Shown here in pieces: positions 1-8,215 of a stretch of DNA of 43,056 nucleotides (position 1 is its first letter; the number at the start of each line of letters is the position of its first letter). The DNA comes from an uncultured Marvinbryantia sp. Its GTDB lineage: Bacteria > Bacillota > Clostridia > Lachnospirales > Lachnospiraceae. The stretch covers positions 1-43,056 of the forward strand of contig NZ_CAJKOX010000037.1 in the NCBI RefSeq assembly GCF_905201705.1, given 5' to 3'. A program made the position numbers and the translations under genes. The notes below the pieces were generated by a model that was not told the origin of the DNA, did no database searches, and saw only the letters and a program-made list of their open reading frames with translations.

Positions 1-26
1 GGCAGGGATTCTCTAACATGTCTTGT

Positions 27-95
27 TTAACTAAATGACATTGGTTCACGTCGTTCACAGTAACCGCAAAGTGAACAGTAATCGGTTGATTTTTT
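27..95. repeat. Short copy of the window-edge repeat
   Basis: Bases 27-65 are the reverse complement of 43002-43040 with 37 of 39 positions matching. They are followed by GTGAACAGTAATC, which matches the other end of the long copy (42896-43040) in reverse orientation. The roughly 100-base centre of the long copy is missing here and replaced by about five bases. It contains GTTCAC/GTGAAC inverted motifs and no coding potential, and looks like a small palindromic intergenic repeat. Confidence 0.75.
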
Positions 96-148
96 CCCGG
101 ATTATCACTATACTTATTCTATATGTTACTTTAACGGAGGTTTCCATC

Positions 149-760
149 ATGCCCGTATTTTACTTTTTCGGGGACAGTATCACCGCATCCGGTCGTCTGT
201 GGCAGCAAACAAACGGCGGTCTGGGCGACGGCTATGTCTCCCTTCTCGCCGCACAGCTCAAAAATCATTTTTCAGAAATCTCTTTCTATAATAAAGGATT
301 TGACGGCTTCACAGCCGCTGCGCTGCTCCGCTGCCTGCGGCAGGATACCGTCTGGCAGGCTGCCGACTATATCACCGTACAGATCGGCATTAACAATGTC
401 GGCGTTGCCATGAATACCGGTGTCTCCCTGCAGGCGCAGGATTTTTCCATGCAGTACCGGCACCTTCTGTGCGAGATTGCCAGCCGCACATCCGCCCGCA
501 TACTCGCCCTCGGCCCCTTTATTTTCCCGCAGCCACAGGAATATGCCGCCTGGCTTCCGACAGTCCGTGAAGCCGAAGCCATCATGGCAAAGGCTGCTGC
601 AGATCTGAATATTTCCTTTGTGCCGCTGCAGAACATCTTAAACGATGCAGCTCATGAGCTCGGCTATTGTGCCGTCACCACTGACGGCATCCATCTTACC
701 GGAGTAGGTCATCGGATACTCGCAGCTTGTCTGCTGCCATACTATACCTGCGATATGTGA
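149..760 (+). CDS. SGNH/GDSL-family hydrolase (esterase/lipase-like)
   Basis: This 203-residue protein opens with FFGDSITASG, the block I Ser motif of SGNH hydrolases, has a GINNVG stretch fitting the block III Gly/Asn region, and ends with DGIHLTGVGH, the catalytic Asp-x-x-His of block V. These enzymes remove acyl groups from esters, lipids or sugars; the substrate cannot be told from sequence. The ATG at 149 is chosen because GGAGG lies 8 bases upstream and family similarity starts at once; an ATG at 35 in the same frame would put the edge repeat inside the coding region. No signal peptide is visible, so it is probably cytoplasmic. Its 3' end overlaps the convergent membrane-protein gene by 19 bases. 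Confidence 0.85.
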   Translation: MPVFYFFGDSITASGRLWQQTNGGLGDGYVSLLAAQLKNHFSEISFYNKGFDGFTAAALLRCLRQDTVWQAADYITVQIGINNVGVAMNTGVSLQAQDFSMQYRHLLCEIASRTSARILALGPFIFPQPQEYAAWLPTVREAEAIMAKAAADLNISFVPLQNILNDAAHELGYCAVTTDGIHLTGVGHRILAACLLPYYTCDM

Positions 761-1542
761 TCTTCCCCCACATTTTCCGGTTCGTCCGGCGCATTTTCCT
801 CCACGTTTTCCGGTTCGTCCGACGCATCTTCCTCCATATTTTCCGGTTCGTCCGGAGCATCATTTTCCGCAGTCCCCATCGTCTCCTGCTCTGTCTCCTG
901 CGCATTCTCCGGCTCACGCATCCATGCAGCCGAATCCTGCGGCTTCGGCTCCGCTGCTTTCATCATCGCACGCTCACGCAGGCTCTTTCCGTTTGCCGCA
1001 GCCTGCTCCTGGCGCTGCTTCTCCTTCAGTTTTTCTGTCATAACCGCATAGACGCGATCCGGTTCCGCCTTTGCCAGCTTTGTCAGTCTTGTGACACCCC
1101 AGAACATAAACAGTGGAAGGGCGATTGCCGTGAACAGCATTCCAAGGCTCAGCGACCGCATAAAGAACAGCACGATCTCCATTAAGACCTCTACTCCCAG
1201 CAGAATAAATACCACTTTCTTCATAAGGAAAGCCCTGTCTACGCGGTTTGCAAAACGCACAGCGCTGATGCCGGCAAACATCTCCATAACCGCCGTCAGC
1301 ATAAAGCAGACACCCATCATAACTGCCATTGTGATCGTCATATCCGACTCCGCCAGCATCTGAACAATTTCCTCTGTCCCCTTCGATGCCTCCATCGCAA
1401 CAAGAAACATATTAATCCCGTACATCATGGTATTTGTCACCGCAATAAAGATCATCATGATTCCCGATGAGAGCAGGCACATCCTGCCGTTCATCGCCAG
1501 ACGCATCGCTTTTTGTTTGTCCATTTGTTCTTCTGTTTTCAT
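742..1542 (-). CDS. Multi-pass membrane protein with acidic repeat tail
   Basis: This 266-residue protein has about four hydrophobic segments in residues 15-155, then a basic stretch and a soluble, very acidic C-terminus. The tail carries three copies of an 11-residue repeat built on DEPEN (for example DEPENVEENAP). I do not recognise the family. The ATG at 1542 is preceded by AAGGAAG; upstream in-frame starts would run into the dipeptidase gene, which ends 29 bases before it, so the two are probably co-transcribed. The acidic tail is encoded by a minisatellite and its length may vary between strains. Confidence 0.7.
   Translation of the reverse strand: MKTEEQMDKQKAMRLAMNGRMCLLSSGIMMIFIAVTNTMMYGINMFLVAMEASKGTEEIVQMLAESDMTITMAVMMGVCFMLTAVMEMFAGISAVRFANRVDRAFLMKKVVFILLGVEVLMEIVLFFMRSLSLGMLFTAIALPLFMFWGVTRLTKLAKAEPDRVYAVMTEKLKEKQRQEQAAANGKSLRERAMMKAAEPKPQDSAAWMREPENAQETEQETMGTAENDAPDEPENMEEDASDEPENVEENAPDEPENVGEDHISQV
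769..870. repeat. 33-bp tandem repeat, three copies, in frame
   Basis: Three near-identical 33-base units, each containing TTTTCCGGTTCGTCCG on the plus strand, encode the DEPEN repeats at the C-terminus of the minus-strand membrane protein. The unit is a multiple of three, so copy-number change would keep the frame. Confidence 0.8.
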
Positions 1543-1571
1543 TTGTTTTCTTCCTTTCTGCCGTTCCTTTA

Positions 1572-2543
1572 TTATGATTTCCACACTTCCCGGAGCACTC
1601 GCACGGCATTCCCGTAAAACATTTTTTCCTGCTCCGCTTCTTTCATCCCGCATTTCGTCAGCACCTGTGAAAGCCGCGGCATTTTCGCCGGGCTGTCGAT
1701 CTCCAGCCGCCCGCTGATACCGTCGAAATCCGTACCAAGAGCAAGTACATCGCTGCCTCCTACATTGCGGATATGCCGGATGTGCTGAAGCATATCACGG
1801 ATACGGCTGCTTTCTCCCCGCTCACTCAGAAAATGAGGTGCAAAATTCAATCCGATCACACCGCCGCTTTCGGCGATCGCCTTAATCATGGCATCCGTAA
1901 GGTTACGCGGATGATCTGTGATCTCCCTGCTGTTAGAATGTGACGCAATAAACGGCTTCTTGCTGATGCGCGCCACATCCCGGAATCCCCCGTCCGACAG
2001 ATGGGAAACATCGATCACCATGCCAAGCTCATTCATCCGCTCCACCGCCTCAATCCCAAAGGGCTTCAGCCCCTTCTGCATCACCTGCGGCTTTACCGAG
2101 TTCGGAAAGCCAAGCGTGTTCTCATGATTCCAGGTAAGCGTCGCGATGCGCACGCCCCGCTGATAGACCGTATCCAGTTTTCGCAGGTCGCTGCCGATTA
2201 CGCCAAGATCCTCTCCGGTGAAGATTACACCGATTTTCCCGTTCTCCGGATTCTGCATCAGCCGCTCAATATCCGTTCCCGATGTGACCATTGTCAGAGC
2301 ATCCTCATGAATTTCAAGCAGCCGGTCTTTTTTATCGGCAATATCACAAAACCTTTTCCATGTAAATGCATCCCGGCAGAGATGCGGAAAATAGCCGGTC
2401 GGTACAAACGCAGAAAAACACTGTATCCACGTACCGCCCTCCTGCATTTTTGAAATCGACACCATCCGCTCATTGTCCGCAAGATTTTCCTTCGGATAAT
2501 GAAGCATCGTGATGGTATCGCTGTGCAGATCAAGATATCTCAT
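1572..2543 (-). CDS. Membrane dipeptidase family protein (peptidase M19)
   Basis: At 323 residues this is of typical length for the M19 (renal dipeptidase-like) family, zinc enzymes that hydrolyse dipeptides, often with a D-residue at the C-terminal position. Metal-site motifs are visible: DLHSDT at the N-terminus (His and Asp ligands), TGEDLG (bridging Glu), VIDVSHLSD and ASHSNSREI (His ligands), and DFDG near the end. No signal peptide is present, so it is cytoplasmic in this organism. The ATG at 2543 has GGAGGGG a few bases upstream. It lies between a small Cys-rich protein and a membrane protein, all read leftward. Confidence 0.93.
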   Translation of the reverse strand: MRYLDLHSDTITMLHYPKENLADNERMVSISKMQEGGTWIQCFSAFVPTGYFPHLCRDAFTWKRFCDIADKKDRLLEIHEDALTMVTSGTDIERLMQNPENGKIGVIFTGEDLGVIGSDLRKLDTVYQRGVRIATLTWNHENTLGFPNSVKPQVMQKGLKPFGIEAVERMNELGMVIDVSHLSDGGFRDVARISKKPFIASHSNSREITDHPRNLTDAMIKAIAESGGVIGLNFAPHFLSERGESSRIRDMLQHIRHIRNVGGSDVLALGTDFDGISGRLEIDSPAKMPRLSQVLTKCGMKEAEQEKMFYGNAVRVLREVWKS

Positions 2544-2622
2544 AATAACCCCTCCGCGATTTTGCCGGGCTGCTTTGCCCCGGCATCGTCTCCACGATCA
2601 TTTTGCAGCGTCCCGCTCTCCG

Positions 2623-2799
2623 TCAGCACTGTTTTCTTACCACTGCATACTCATCGCCGTTGCGATAGTACGGGCAGCGATAATGGCTGTCAGACATCAG
2701 CCGGACATATTCGTCCTCATCCATATTAATGTCGCAGACATAGCTCTCATAATCGTCGTCATAAGTATAATATGTGCAGTTCTCACATGTTCCGCCCAT
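2623..2799 (-). CDS. Small Cys-containing protein, DUF6472-like
   Basis: A 58-residue acidic protein with CENC near the N-terminus, a Tyr/Asp-rich run, CDINMDEDE, CPYY and a basic VVRKQC end. This matches my memory of the DUF6472 family, short Lachnospiraceae proteins of unknown function; the four spaced Cys suggest metal binding. The ATG at 2799 is chosen because GGAGG sits 11 bases upstream and family members start just before the first CxxC. Alternatives are ATGs at 2817 and 2823, or the ATG at 2880 that overlaps the stop codon of the upstream cysteine-cluster gene (TAATG), which would give 85 residues through translational coupling. Confidence 0.7.
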   Translation of the reverse strand: MGGTCENCTYYTYDDDYESYVCDINMDEDEYVRLMSDSHYRCPYYRNGDEYAVVRKQC

Positions 2800-2879
2800 A
2801 TGCCATAATTCCTCCATTTTCATCCTATCTGACACAGCCTGCCCGGATACGCTCCGAAGGACCGCCTTTCTTCTGTGCA

Positions 2880-3545
2880 TTACCTTCCAAGAATCTCCAT
2901 CAGTTTCCTCATATATCGCAGCCTTTCCGCAAACTGCACATAAAAATCCCGTCCGTCATACGGCTTCTGATAAAAGCTTTCCAACAGATAAACATTCAGA
3001 TCTTTTGTGAGCTGCTCATCATTCTGTGACAGCAAAAGCGCGCCGGCATCCTCAAGAAGCTTGTGCCACTCCAGAACAAATGTCTCATATTGAGTCAATT
3101 GTTCCATGTCAAGCCACTTACTGATCTTCACTTTTGTTTTCGGCTGTATCCGGCATTCCTGCTGCTGGACAAAATACCGAAAGCTTCCATTTTCATAGAT
3201 ACGGCCCAGCGGAAACATCCTGCAAAGTCCCGGCCGAAAAGCGTGGATCGCACAGCGTTTTTCCATATTTAAAAACGGACACTGTTCCGCCTCGCCCTCC
3301 ATGCGAAGATTCGGAAGAAGAATGCCGTCTACCGGATGCAGCTCCAGACAGCGCTCCATCAAACCGGAAAAGCTGGTGTGCAGCCCCTTTTCCAGACGCC
3401 AGATATCCATAGGATCAAGCACAATGGACTCTCCCATACCCGTACAGCAGTCCCAGCAACCCTTACAGCCTCCGCAGCCGATTTTCGCCATATCGTTCGC
3501 CGAATATAATTTTTTCAGATCGCTCTCTAAAACTTCTCGTTTCAT
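2880..3545 (-). CDS. YkgJ-type cysteine-cluster protein
   Basis: This 221-residue protein has the dense cluster CGGCKGCWDCC at residues 24-34 and a second group CPFLNMEKRC...GLCRMFPLGR, the CxxCxxCxxCC and C-x(n)-C patterns of the YkgJ/FliB-like family. These residues are thought to bind a metal or Fe-S cluster; no reaction has been settled for most members. The remainder is helical without membrane segments. The ATG at 3545 lies one base beyond the TGA of the upstream DMT permease (TGACATG), with GGAG just upstream, so the two are probably translationally coupled. Confidence 0.85.
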   Translation of the reverse strand: MKREVLESDLKKLYSANDMAKIGCGGCKGCWDCCTGMGESIVLDPMDIWRLEKGLHTSFSGLMERCLELHPVDGILLPNLRMEGEAEQCPFLNMEKRCAIHAFRPGLCRMFPLGRIYENGSFRYFVQQQECRIQPKTKVKISKWLDMEQLTQYETFVLEWHKLLEDAGALLLSQNDEQLTKDLNVYLLESFYQKPYDGRDFYVQFAERLRYMRKLMEILGR

Positions 3546-3546
3546 G

Positions 3547-4440
3547 TCATTCTCCGTCTCTCTTTCGGGTAAGCAGAAATACCGTCGCCATGATACACAC
3601 AAATCCTATGAGATCTATCGTCTCAAAAGAACTTCCAAGCCAGAATACCGAGAGCAGTGTCGCCGATACCGGTTCAATACTCGACAGCATACTTGCCTTC
3701 ACCGGTCCTATGTCTCCGACGCCCTGCAGATACAGCGTGTATGCGATCAGCGTACCCACTATGGCCACACCGCCAACCGCAAGCCAGCCACGCATATCCA
3801 GGTTTACCGGGATCTCCCAGATGCGGATAGCGCAGGCGAGCGCCGCACCGCCGATCAGCATTCCATAACCGGTAACCACCATACTTCCCCACTTTGGAAT
3901 AATGCGTGCCGGAAGCAGTGTATAGCACGCCAGACTGACTGCCGCGATCAATCCCCATGCCAGTCCCTTTTTCGTAAGCACCATAGCAGAAAGATTCCCG
4001 TGTGTCGCAAGCAGAAAGGTACCGAGTACCGCCAGGATCACCGCGGATATTTCCCGCGCCGTCGGCAGCCGGCGCATCCGCAGGCACACCAGGATCATGA
4101 TCAGCACAGGGCCGAGATACTGCAGCACCGTCGCGGTCCCGGCGTTTGAATAAGAGATCGCCGTCAGATAAGCATACTGGCAGAACAACAGACCACAGAT
4201 CGCAAAAATTACTACCTGCGCGGCATCACGCCTGTTTTTCCAGATACCGACCGCACGCGCTCTCTGCTTCACAAAAATAAAAAGTGTCAGAAGAACGCCT
4301 GCCGTCAGCATTCTCACCGCTGTCAGCCAGCCTGAATCGACCTGGTAATTTGTAAATAAATATTGACCGCATGCTCCCGAAAATCCCCAGAGTACCGCGC
4401 CTGTCATCGTACAGATCGTTCCGCGAAAATTACGGTTCAT
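3547..4440 (-). CDS. DMT-superfamily (EamA) transporter
   Basis: A 297-residue protein with about ten hydrophobic helices arranged as two EamA repeats of five. The first starts with TGAVLWGFSGACGQYLF, and a PVSATLLSVFWLG stretch lies near the end, as usual in drug/metabolite exporters of this superfamily. The substrate is unknown; relatives export amino acids, metabolites or drugs. The ATG at 4440 is preceded by GGGGGAGGAT, a strong ribosome binding site. It is the first gene of a leftward run that continues into the cysteine-cluster and DUF6472-like genes. Confidence 0.92.
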   Translation of the reverse strand: MNRNFRGTICTMTGAVLWGFSGACGQYLFTNYQVDSGWLTAVRMLTAGVLLTLFIFVKQRARAVGIWKNRRDAAQVVIFAICGLLFCQYAYLTAISYSNAGTATVLQYLGPVLIMILVCLRMRRLPTAREISAVILAVLGTFLLATHGNLSAMVLTKKGLAWGLIAAVSLACYTLLPARIIPKWGSMVVTGYGMLIGGAALACAIRIWEIPVNLDMRGWLAVGGVAIVGTLIAYTLYLQGVGDIGPVKASMLSSIEPVSATLLSVFWLGSSFETIDLIGFVCIMATVFLLTRKRDGE

Positions 4441-4464
4441 ATCCTCCCCCTCTTTCTCCTACTC

Positions 4465-4493
4465 TTTATACTACAAATCGGGTACTTCGTCAA
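4465..4493 (-). promoter_or_regulatory. SigA-type promoter of the DMT gene
   Basis: On the minus strand TTGACG (4493-4488) and TATAAA (4470-4465) are separated by 17 bases, about 25 bases ahead of the transporter start codon. Confidence 0.6.
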
Positions 4494-4517
4494 TTAGATC
4501 ATCCCAAACATTCCTTG

Positions 4518-4546
4518 TTGATTTTTTTGGGACAAAGTGATAAGAT
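4518..4546 (+). promoter_or_regulatory. Possible promoter of the zinc-finger-like lipoprotein
   Basis: TTGATT (4518-4523) and TAAGAT (4541-4546) stand 17 bases apart upstream of the lipoprotein gene. Each box matches consensus at four of six positions, so this is a moderate prediction. Confidence 0.4.
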
Positions 4547-4615
4547 AGGCGCATACAGGCAACATGTTATTCTGATTCTCAAATATTTTATGATAAAATA
4601 CAGGAGGGGAAAATC

Positions 4616-5305
4616 ATGTTAAAGAAAAGCAGACTGTTGCTTTTGCTGGCGCTTTGCGGGCTGCTGAGTCTTACCGGCTGCCGCAAAAAGGCAGACGAAA
4701 CAGAGAGCGAGACTCAGACCGTTTCCGAAACGGAATCCGAGTCCGAAACCGAAAAAGAGACGGAAAAAACGACCGAAAAAGAAACCCAGAAAGCGGCCAC
4801 GGGCACAGAGAAAAAAACAACCATAAAAGCAAGTACTACAAAACCATCAACAACTACAAAAAACACTGCCGCACAGACCGAAACCACTGCACAGACAAAT
4901 GCGGGAAGCTACGGTACCGAACAGTGCCCGTACTGCTATCAGCAGATTTCCACCGCTCCAAACGGTGACGGCACAACGGTTTACTCCGTTCATGTAGCGC
5001 AGGAAAAGGCCTGGGCCGATATGTATGGTTACGGCGATACGCCGCCTGTAAACCAGCAGACCGATGCTCCGCAGACAGACGCCCCGCAGACCGATGCTCC
5101 CGCGGATCCTGTTGATGATTCGCAGCAATGCGGTTACTGCTATCAGTGGTTCACCGTATCGGACGGCTCCTATGCAGCGCATATTGCAGCTGAAAACGCG
5201 GAGCTTGGTAATCCGCAGGGAACCGAATATATTCAGTGTCCGACCTGCGGTTACTCCTTCCCGAAAGGAAGCCTTTATGACAATCACGTCTGTATCACAA
5301 ATTAA
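4616..5305 (+). CDS. Lipoprotein with three zinc-finger-like Cys/His clusters
   Basis: A 229-residue protein with a lipoprotein signal peptide: MLKKSR, a Leu-rich core, then lipobox LTGC with Cys22 as the lipidated residue. Residues 23-98 are a low-complexity Glu/Thr/Lys linker, probably a flexible spacer through the cell wall. Three similar motifs follow: CPYC (104-107) with a His at 126, CGYC (172-175) with a His at 189, and CPTC (208-211) with His224 and Cys226. The first two are separated by three TDAPQ-type repeats. The arrangement resembles C2H2/CCHC zinc fingers on the outer face of the membrane; the function is unknown. AGGAGGGG precedes the ATG. A terminator follows. Confidence 0.85.
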   Translation: MLKKSRLLLLLALCGLLSLTGCRKKADETESETQTVSETESESETEKETEKTTEKETQKAATGTEKKTTIKASTTKPSTTTKNTAAQTETTAQTNAGSYGTEQCPYCYQQISTAPNGDGTTVYSVHVAQEKAWADMYGYGDTPPVNQQTDAPQTDAPQTDAPADPVDDSQQCGYCYQWFTVSDGSYAAHIAAENAELGNPQGTEYIQCPTCGYSFPKGSLYDNHVCITN

Positions 5306-5334
5306 TTTGTAAAGCATGTACAAAAAACAAAAGT

Positions 5335-5360
5335 GCCCGGCATCGCGCCGGGCGTTTTTT
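5335..5360. terminator. Bidirectional intrinsic terminator
   Basis: GCCCGGC (5335-5341) pairs with GCCGGGC (5347-5353) around a five-base loop, followed by TTTTTT on the plus strand and flanked by an A-rich run that gives T-richness on the minus strand. It lies between the convergent lipoprotein and thiT genes. Confidence 0.85.
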
Positions 5361-5365
5361 ATGCA

Positions 5366-6031
5366 TTAGTTATTCGCCATTTGTTTTACCTGTCCAAGTG
5401 CCTTTGCGACTGCCGGAATGCACAGAATGATTACCGTTACAATTCCCTCCGCAAAGATGTAGCAGGCATTATACGCCATCGAATACGGCAGCGCACCCCA
5501 GCCTTCCCAGGCATATTCTCCAAAGAAAATCCATCCGGAGATCACCGCAAATACCCAGCGTCCAATAATGCCGGCTATGTATCCCTTCACAAGACCTCCC
5601 TTTGCGTTGCAGAAAAATCCGGAAATTCCGAGCGCACCGAATGCCAGCGGATAATCCACCAGTACCTGCGCCGGAGACAGGATGTACGGACCTACCAGAA
5701 ACTGCAGGACGCCGTATGCCATGCCGGTCATGATGCCCGTTGCCGGACCATAGAGATAACCGATCAGACAGATGAACAGCATACTGAAAAGCGTTACAGA
5801 ACCGCCGAACGGGAACTCATACACCTTCAGCATGGACGTCACCATCGCGAGCGCCATCGCCATCGCGCAGAATACAAGCTGCTTCGTGCCGCCTTTCTTC
5901 TTTCCGCCGCCTGTTTTTGCAGCAACCACCGCCGCCGCGATGAGGAGCGCCGCCAGGATTACAGCCGTTCCAACCTTTCCTGCTGTGGTAAGGAGCAATT
6001 CTCCCTCCACCTCTGTTACAAAAAATGACAT
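5366..6031 (-). CDS. thiT: Thiamine ECF transporter S component (ThiT)
   Basis: A 221-residue integral membrane protein with about six or seven helices. The region YEFPFGGSVTLFSMLFICLIGYLYGP and the later LVDYPLAFGALGISG match the substrate-binding S component of the energy-coupling-factor thiamine importer (ThiT/YuaJ). Compared with usual ThiT (about 180-200 residues) it has an extra N-terminal helix and a Gly/Lys-rich linker at about residues 40-50. It needs the shared ECF ATPases and EcfT, which are not in this window. A TPP riboswitch in the leader supports the thiamine assignment. AAGGAGG lies 9 bases before the ATG. Confidence 0.9.
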   Translation of the reverse strand: MSFFVTEVEGELLLTTAGKVGTAVILAALLIAAAVVAAKTGGGKKKGGTKQLVFCAMAMALAMVTSMLKVYEFPFGGSVTLFSMLFICLIGYLYGPATGIMTGMAYGVLQFLVGPYILSPAQVLVDYPLAFGALGISGFFCNAKGGLVKGYIAGIIGRWVFAVISGWIFFGEYAWEGWGALPYSMAYNACYIFAEGIVTVIILCIPAVAKALGQVKQMANN

Positions 6032-6038
6032 AAAAAAA

Positions 6039-6067
6039 CCTCCTTAAATAAAATTTGACAGGAGGAG
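6039..6067 (-). promoter_or_regulatory. Putative anti-Shine-Dalgarno hairpin of the thiT riboswitch
   Basis: Between aptamer and start codon the minus strand has CTCCTCC (6067-6061), which can pair with the thiT ribosome binding site GGAGG (6043-6039). There is no T-run after it, so control by hiding the ribosome binding site is more likely than termination. The pairing is visible; the switch mechanism is inferred. Confidence 0.5.
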
Positions 6068-6079
6068 CTTCTTCGGTAG

Positions 6080-6162
6080 TTTGCTTCCTTACGCCGGTAT
6101 TACCCGGTTCAAGTAGTGAGGGTCAGCACCGCAGTGCTTTCTCAGCCAAAGGCTCCCCTAGC
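6080..6162 (-). ncRNA. TPP riboswitch (THI element) upstream of thiT
   Basis: Read on the minus strand, the region carries the conserved TPP aptamer blocks in order: GGGGAGCC, GGCTGAGA, GACCCT, a TTGAACCGGGTAATACCGG stretch, and GCGTAAGGAAG. These are the pyrophosphate- and pyrimidine-sensor elements of the thiamine pyrophosphate riboswitch. It sits in the leader of the thiamine transporter gene, fitting repression when TPP is plentiful. Confidence 0.95.
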
Positions 6163-6195
6163 ATAAAAATGCTATGCAGTTGTCATTTCTCATCC

Positions 6196-6223
6196 ATTGT
6201 ACCACCGGACGCTCAAATGTCAA
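6196..6223 (-). promoter_or_regulatory. Promoter of the thiT transcript
   Basis: On the minus strand TTGACA (6223-6218), a 16-base spacer and TACAAT (6201-6196) lie just upstream of the TPP aptamer. Confidence 0.65.
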
Positions 6224-6283
6224 GCGTCAGATCGCAAAAATCATTACAAATCAGCTTGCAAAAATCATTGCAAGGGCTGTGGA

Positions 6284-6820
6284 TCATCCGTGGATGTCCG
6301 CAAATATTTTCCGAAATTCCGCCTCCACTTCCGCAAACGGCCGCAGCGAAAAATCCGGCTCCGACAGCATTTCTCCCGGCTGCTCATAGAGCTTTTCCCC
6401 GGCAAAATGCAGGAATTCAAAATACAGGCAGGTATCGTCTATATTTTTAATACGCTTTTCTTCCTCCGCATCCGGTACGCTTCCAAGAAATTTCTGATAG
6501 ATCGCGTCCTGCAGAACCTTTTCCGCCTCCCGGTAGCCGGACAGATTTTTCTTTACCGGGCGGGTAATATCGGAAAGATAAGCTTCGCTGGCGTCGTGCA
6601 GCAGGCACGCCAGCACCAGACGGTCATTGTATCCACGCGCCTTCGCTTCCTTCGCACATTGGATACAATGCTGTCCCACCGAATAAAACTGCGGAAAATG
6701 TCCGTTTGCCCGCGTGAGAAAGGACAGCGGATGCGCAATATCCGCTATCTCAATCTCCTCCGCCCGCGGCGCCAGCGGAGTAAAATGAATTTTTGAGTAT
6801 GTTGTAATGTAATCAGCCAT
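6284..6820 (-). CDS. HD-domain phosphohydrolase
   Basis: This 178-residue protein has the HD-domain metal pattern: His51 in YSVGQHC, the His75-Asp76 pair in ACLLHDASEAYLSD, and an Asp in IKNIDDT later on. It resembles YfbR-type nucleotidases and other small HD hydrolases that dephosphorylate nucleotides, but the substrate cannot be assigned. An AGAGG motif precedes the ATG at 6820. It lies 14 bases after the lysA stop codon on the same strand and is probably the last gene of that transcript. The thiT promoter lies just past its 3' end. Confidence 0.85.
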   Translation of the reverse strand: MADYITTYSKIHFTPLAPRAEEIEIADIAHPLSFLTRANGHFPQFYSVGQHCIQCAKEAKARGYNDRLVLACLLHDASEAYLSDITRPVKKNLSGYREAEKVLQDAIYQKFLGSVPDAEEEKRIKNIDDTCLYFEFLHFAGEKLYEQPGEMLSEPDFSLRPFAEVEAEFRKIFADIHG

Positions 6821-6834
6821 AAAAACCTCTGTCT

Positions 6835-8109
6835 TTAAACATTCTTTAACGGTATCATATGCCGCATAAGATCCTCTAATTCCTCGCGTTCCCGGATCAG
6901 CACAACCTCGCCGTTCTCACGCAGCATCACCTCCGCCGGGCGCAGACGGTTGTTATAATTCGAAGCCATCGTAAAACCGTAAGCTCCGGCGTCAAGGATT
7001 CCCAGAATATCCCCTTTAAAGATTTCCGGGAGCACACGTCCCTTTGCCAGGATATCTCCGCTCTCGCAGATGTTGCCGACTACCGTCACCGGCTCCGTCT
7101 CTTCCGATTTCACATCCGAGCCGCGATACACCTCGATTCCATGATAAGAATCATACATAATCGGACGCTGCAGCACATTGAAGCCGCAGTCGCAGCCGAC
7201 AAACTTCTGGTCGTGGTTATACTTCACGGAGTGTACCTCAGAGAGGATCACACTGCATTCCGCGGAAATATAGCGTCCCGGCTCGATGCGGAAAATCACC
7301 TGCTTGCCGTACTCCTCTGCGAACTGCCAGAGCGCCTTATCCATCGCAGAGCCAAGATCCTTCAGATCCAGCGGAGCCTCGCCCTCTTCTTTTTTGTAAG
7401 GAATGCCAAAGCCGCCTCCCATGTCAATAAACTCCAGATCCGAAAACTGCTTTGCAATGTCAAACAGCGCTGTGATGCTCGCAGTGAACGCGTCTCCCGT
7501 CATAAAAAGGGAACCGATGTGCTGATTAATGCCGATCAGCTTCAGATGATATTTTTCCAGCAGCTCTTTTACCTGCGGGATGTACTTCGGCTCAATGCCA
7601 AACTTTGTCTTTTTCCCCGCCGTCACCACCTTCTCGTGATGCCCGGCGCCAACGCCCGGATTGAAGCGCACGGCAACCTCGCCGCCCGGCGCAAGCTGTC
7701 CGTACTGCTCAAGCTGGCTTAAAGAATCGACGCTGACGCGCACTCCGGCGTCGATCGCATACTGCATTTCCTCTGCGGATACATTATTTCCGATATAGAA
7801 AATCTCCTCCGGCGCAAATCCTGCCGCCCGCTCCACGTAAATCTCCCCCGGAGACATGGCGTCTACCTCCAGTCCCTCAGATTTTACTACCTGCAGAAAC
7901 GCCAGATTGCAATTTGCCTTTGCAGAGTAATCCACCACAAAATTCGGGTAGGTCACCATGTTTTTCAGATCGCGGCAGCGCTGCCGCAGAATCCTTTCAT
8001 TATATATATACAGCGGCGTCTGGTATTCTTTTGCCAGATCCACCGGATCATGTCCCTCAAAAAAATTTAAAGTGTCCGTTACCTTTGTGTATACTTTATT
8101 CATTCGCAT
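6835..8109 (-). CDS. lysA: Diaminopimelate decarboxylase
   Basis: A 424-residue fold-type III PLP enzyme that decarboxylates meso-diaminopimelate to L-lysine, the last step of lysine synthesis, in the cytoplasm. Visible features are Lys64 in VVDYSAKANCN (Schiff-base lysine), the HIGS motif, GGGFGIPY (phosphate binding), EPGRY and the active-site CESGD. The ATG at 8109 lies close to AGGAGG; the ATG at 8103, two codons later, has slightly longer spacing and is an equal option. It is divergent from a LysR regulator, the classical arrangement for a lysine-gene activator, and shares a control region with it. Confidence 0.96.
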   Translation of the reverse strand: MRMNKVYTKVTDTLNFFEGHDPVDLAKEYQTPLYIYNERILRQRCRDLKNMVTYPNFVVDYSAKANCNLAFLQVVKSEGLEVDAMSPGEIYVERAAGFAPEEIFYIGNNVSAEEMQYAIDAGVRVSVDSLSQLEQYGQLAPGGEVAVRFNPGVGAGHHEKVVTAGKKTKFGIEPKYIPQVKELLEKYHLKLIGINQHIGSLFMTGDAFTASITALFDIAKQFSDLEFIDMGGGFGIPYKKEEGEAPLDLKDLGSAMDKALWQFAEEYGKQVIFRIEPGRYISAECSVILSEVHSVKYNHDQKFVGCDCGFNVLQRPIMYDSYHGIEVYRGSDVKSEETEPVTVVGNICESGDILAKGRVLPEIFKGDILGILDAGAYGFTMASNYNNRLRPAEVMLRENGEVVLIREREELEDLMRHMIPLKNV

Positions 8110-8130
8110 TCTTCCTCCTGCTATCTGCGC

Positions 8131-8158
8131 CTTAAATGTTACTGTTCACAGCAACCCT
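8131..8158. repeat. Minimal copy of the window-edge repeat motif
   Basis: The sequence TTAAATGTTACTGTTCACAG and its neighbour CAACCC resemble the outer end of the long repeat at 42896. The core is a small palindrome, GTTACTG-TTCA-CAGCAAC with one mismatched pair. It lies in the lysA-lysR intergenic region and within the inferred lysA leader. Confidence 0.45.
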
Positions 8159-8186
8159 TAAATACGCATATCTGTCTGAATTCCTC

Positions 8187-8215
8187 TTGACTTATTATAG
8201 CGATGGAGATAAAAT
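8187..8215 (+). promoter_or_regulatory. Promoter of the lysR-type gene
   Basis: TTGACT (8187-8192) and TAAAAT (8210-8215) are separated by 17 bases, 55 bases ahead of the regulator start codon. Confidence 0.6.
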
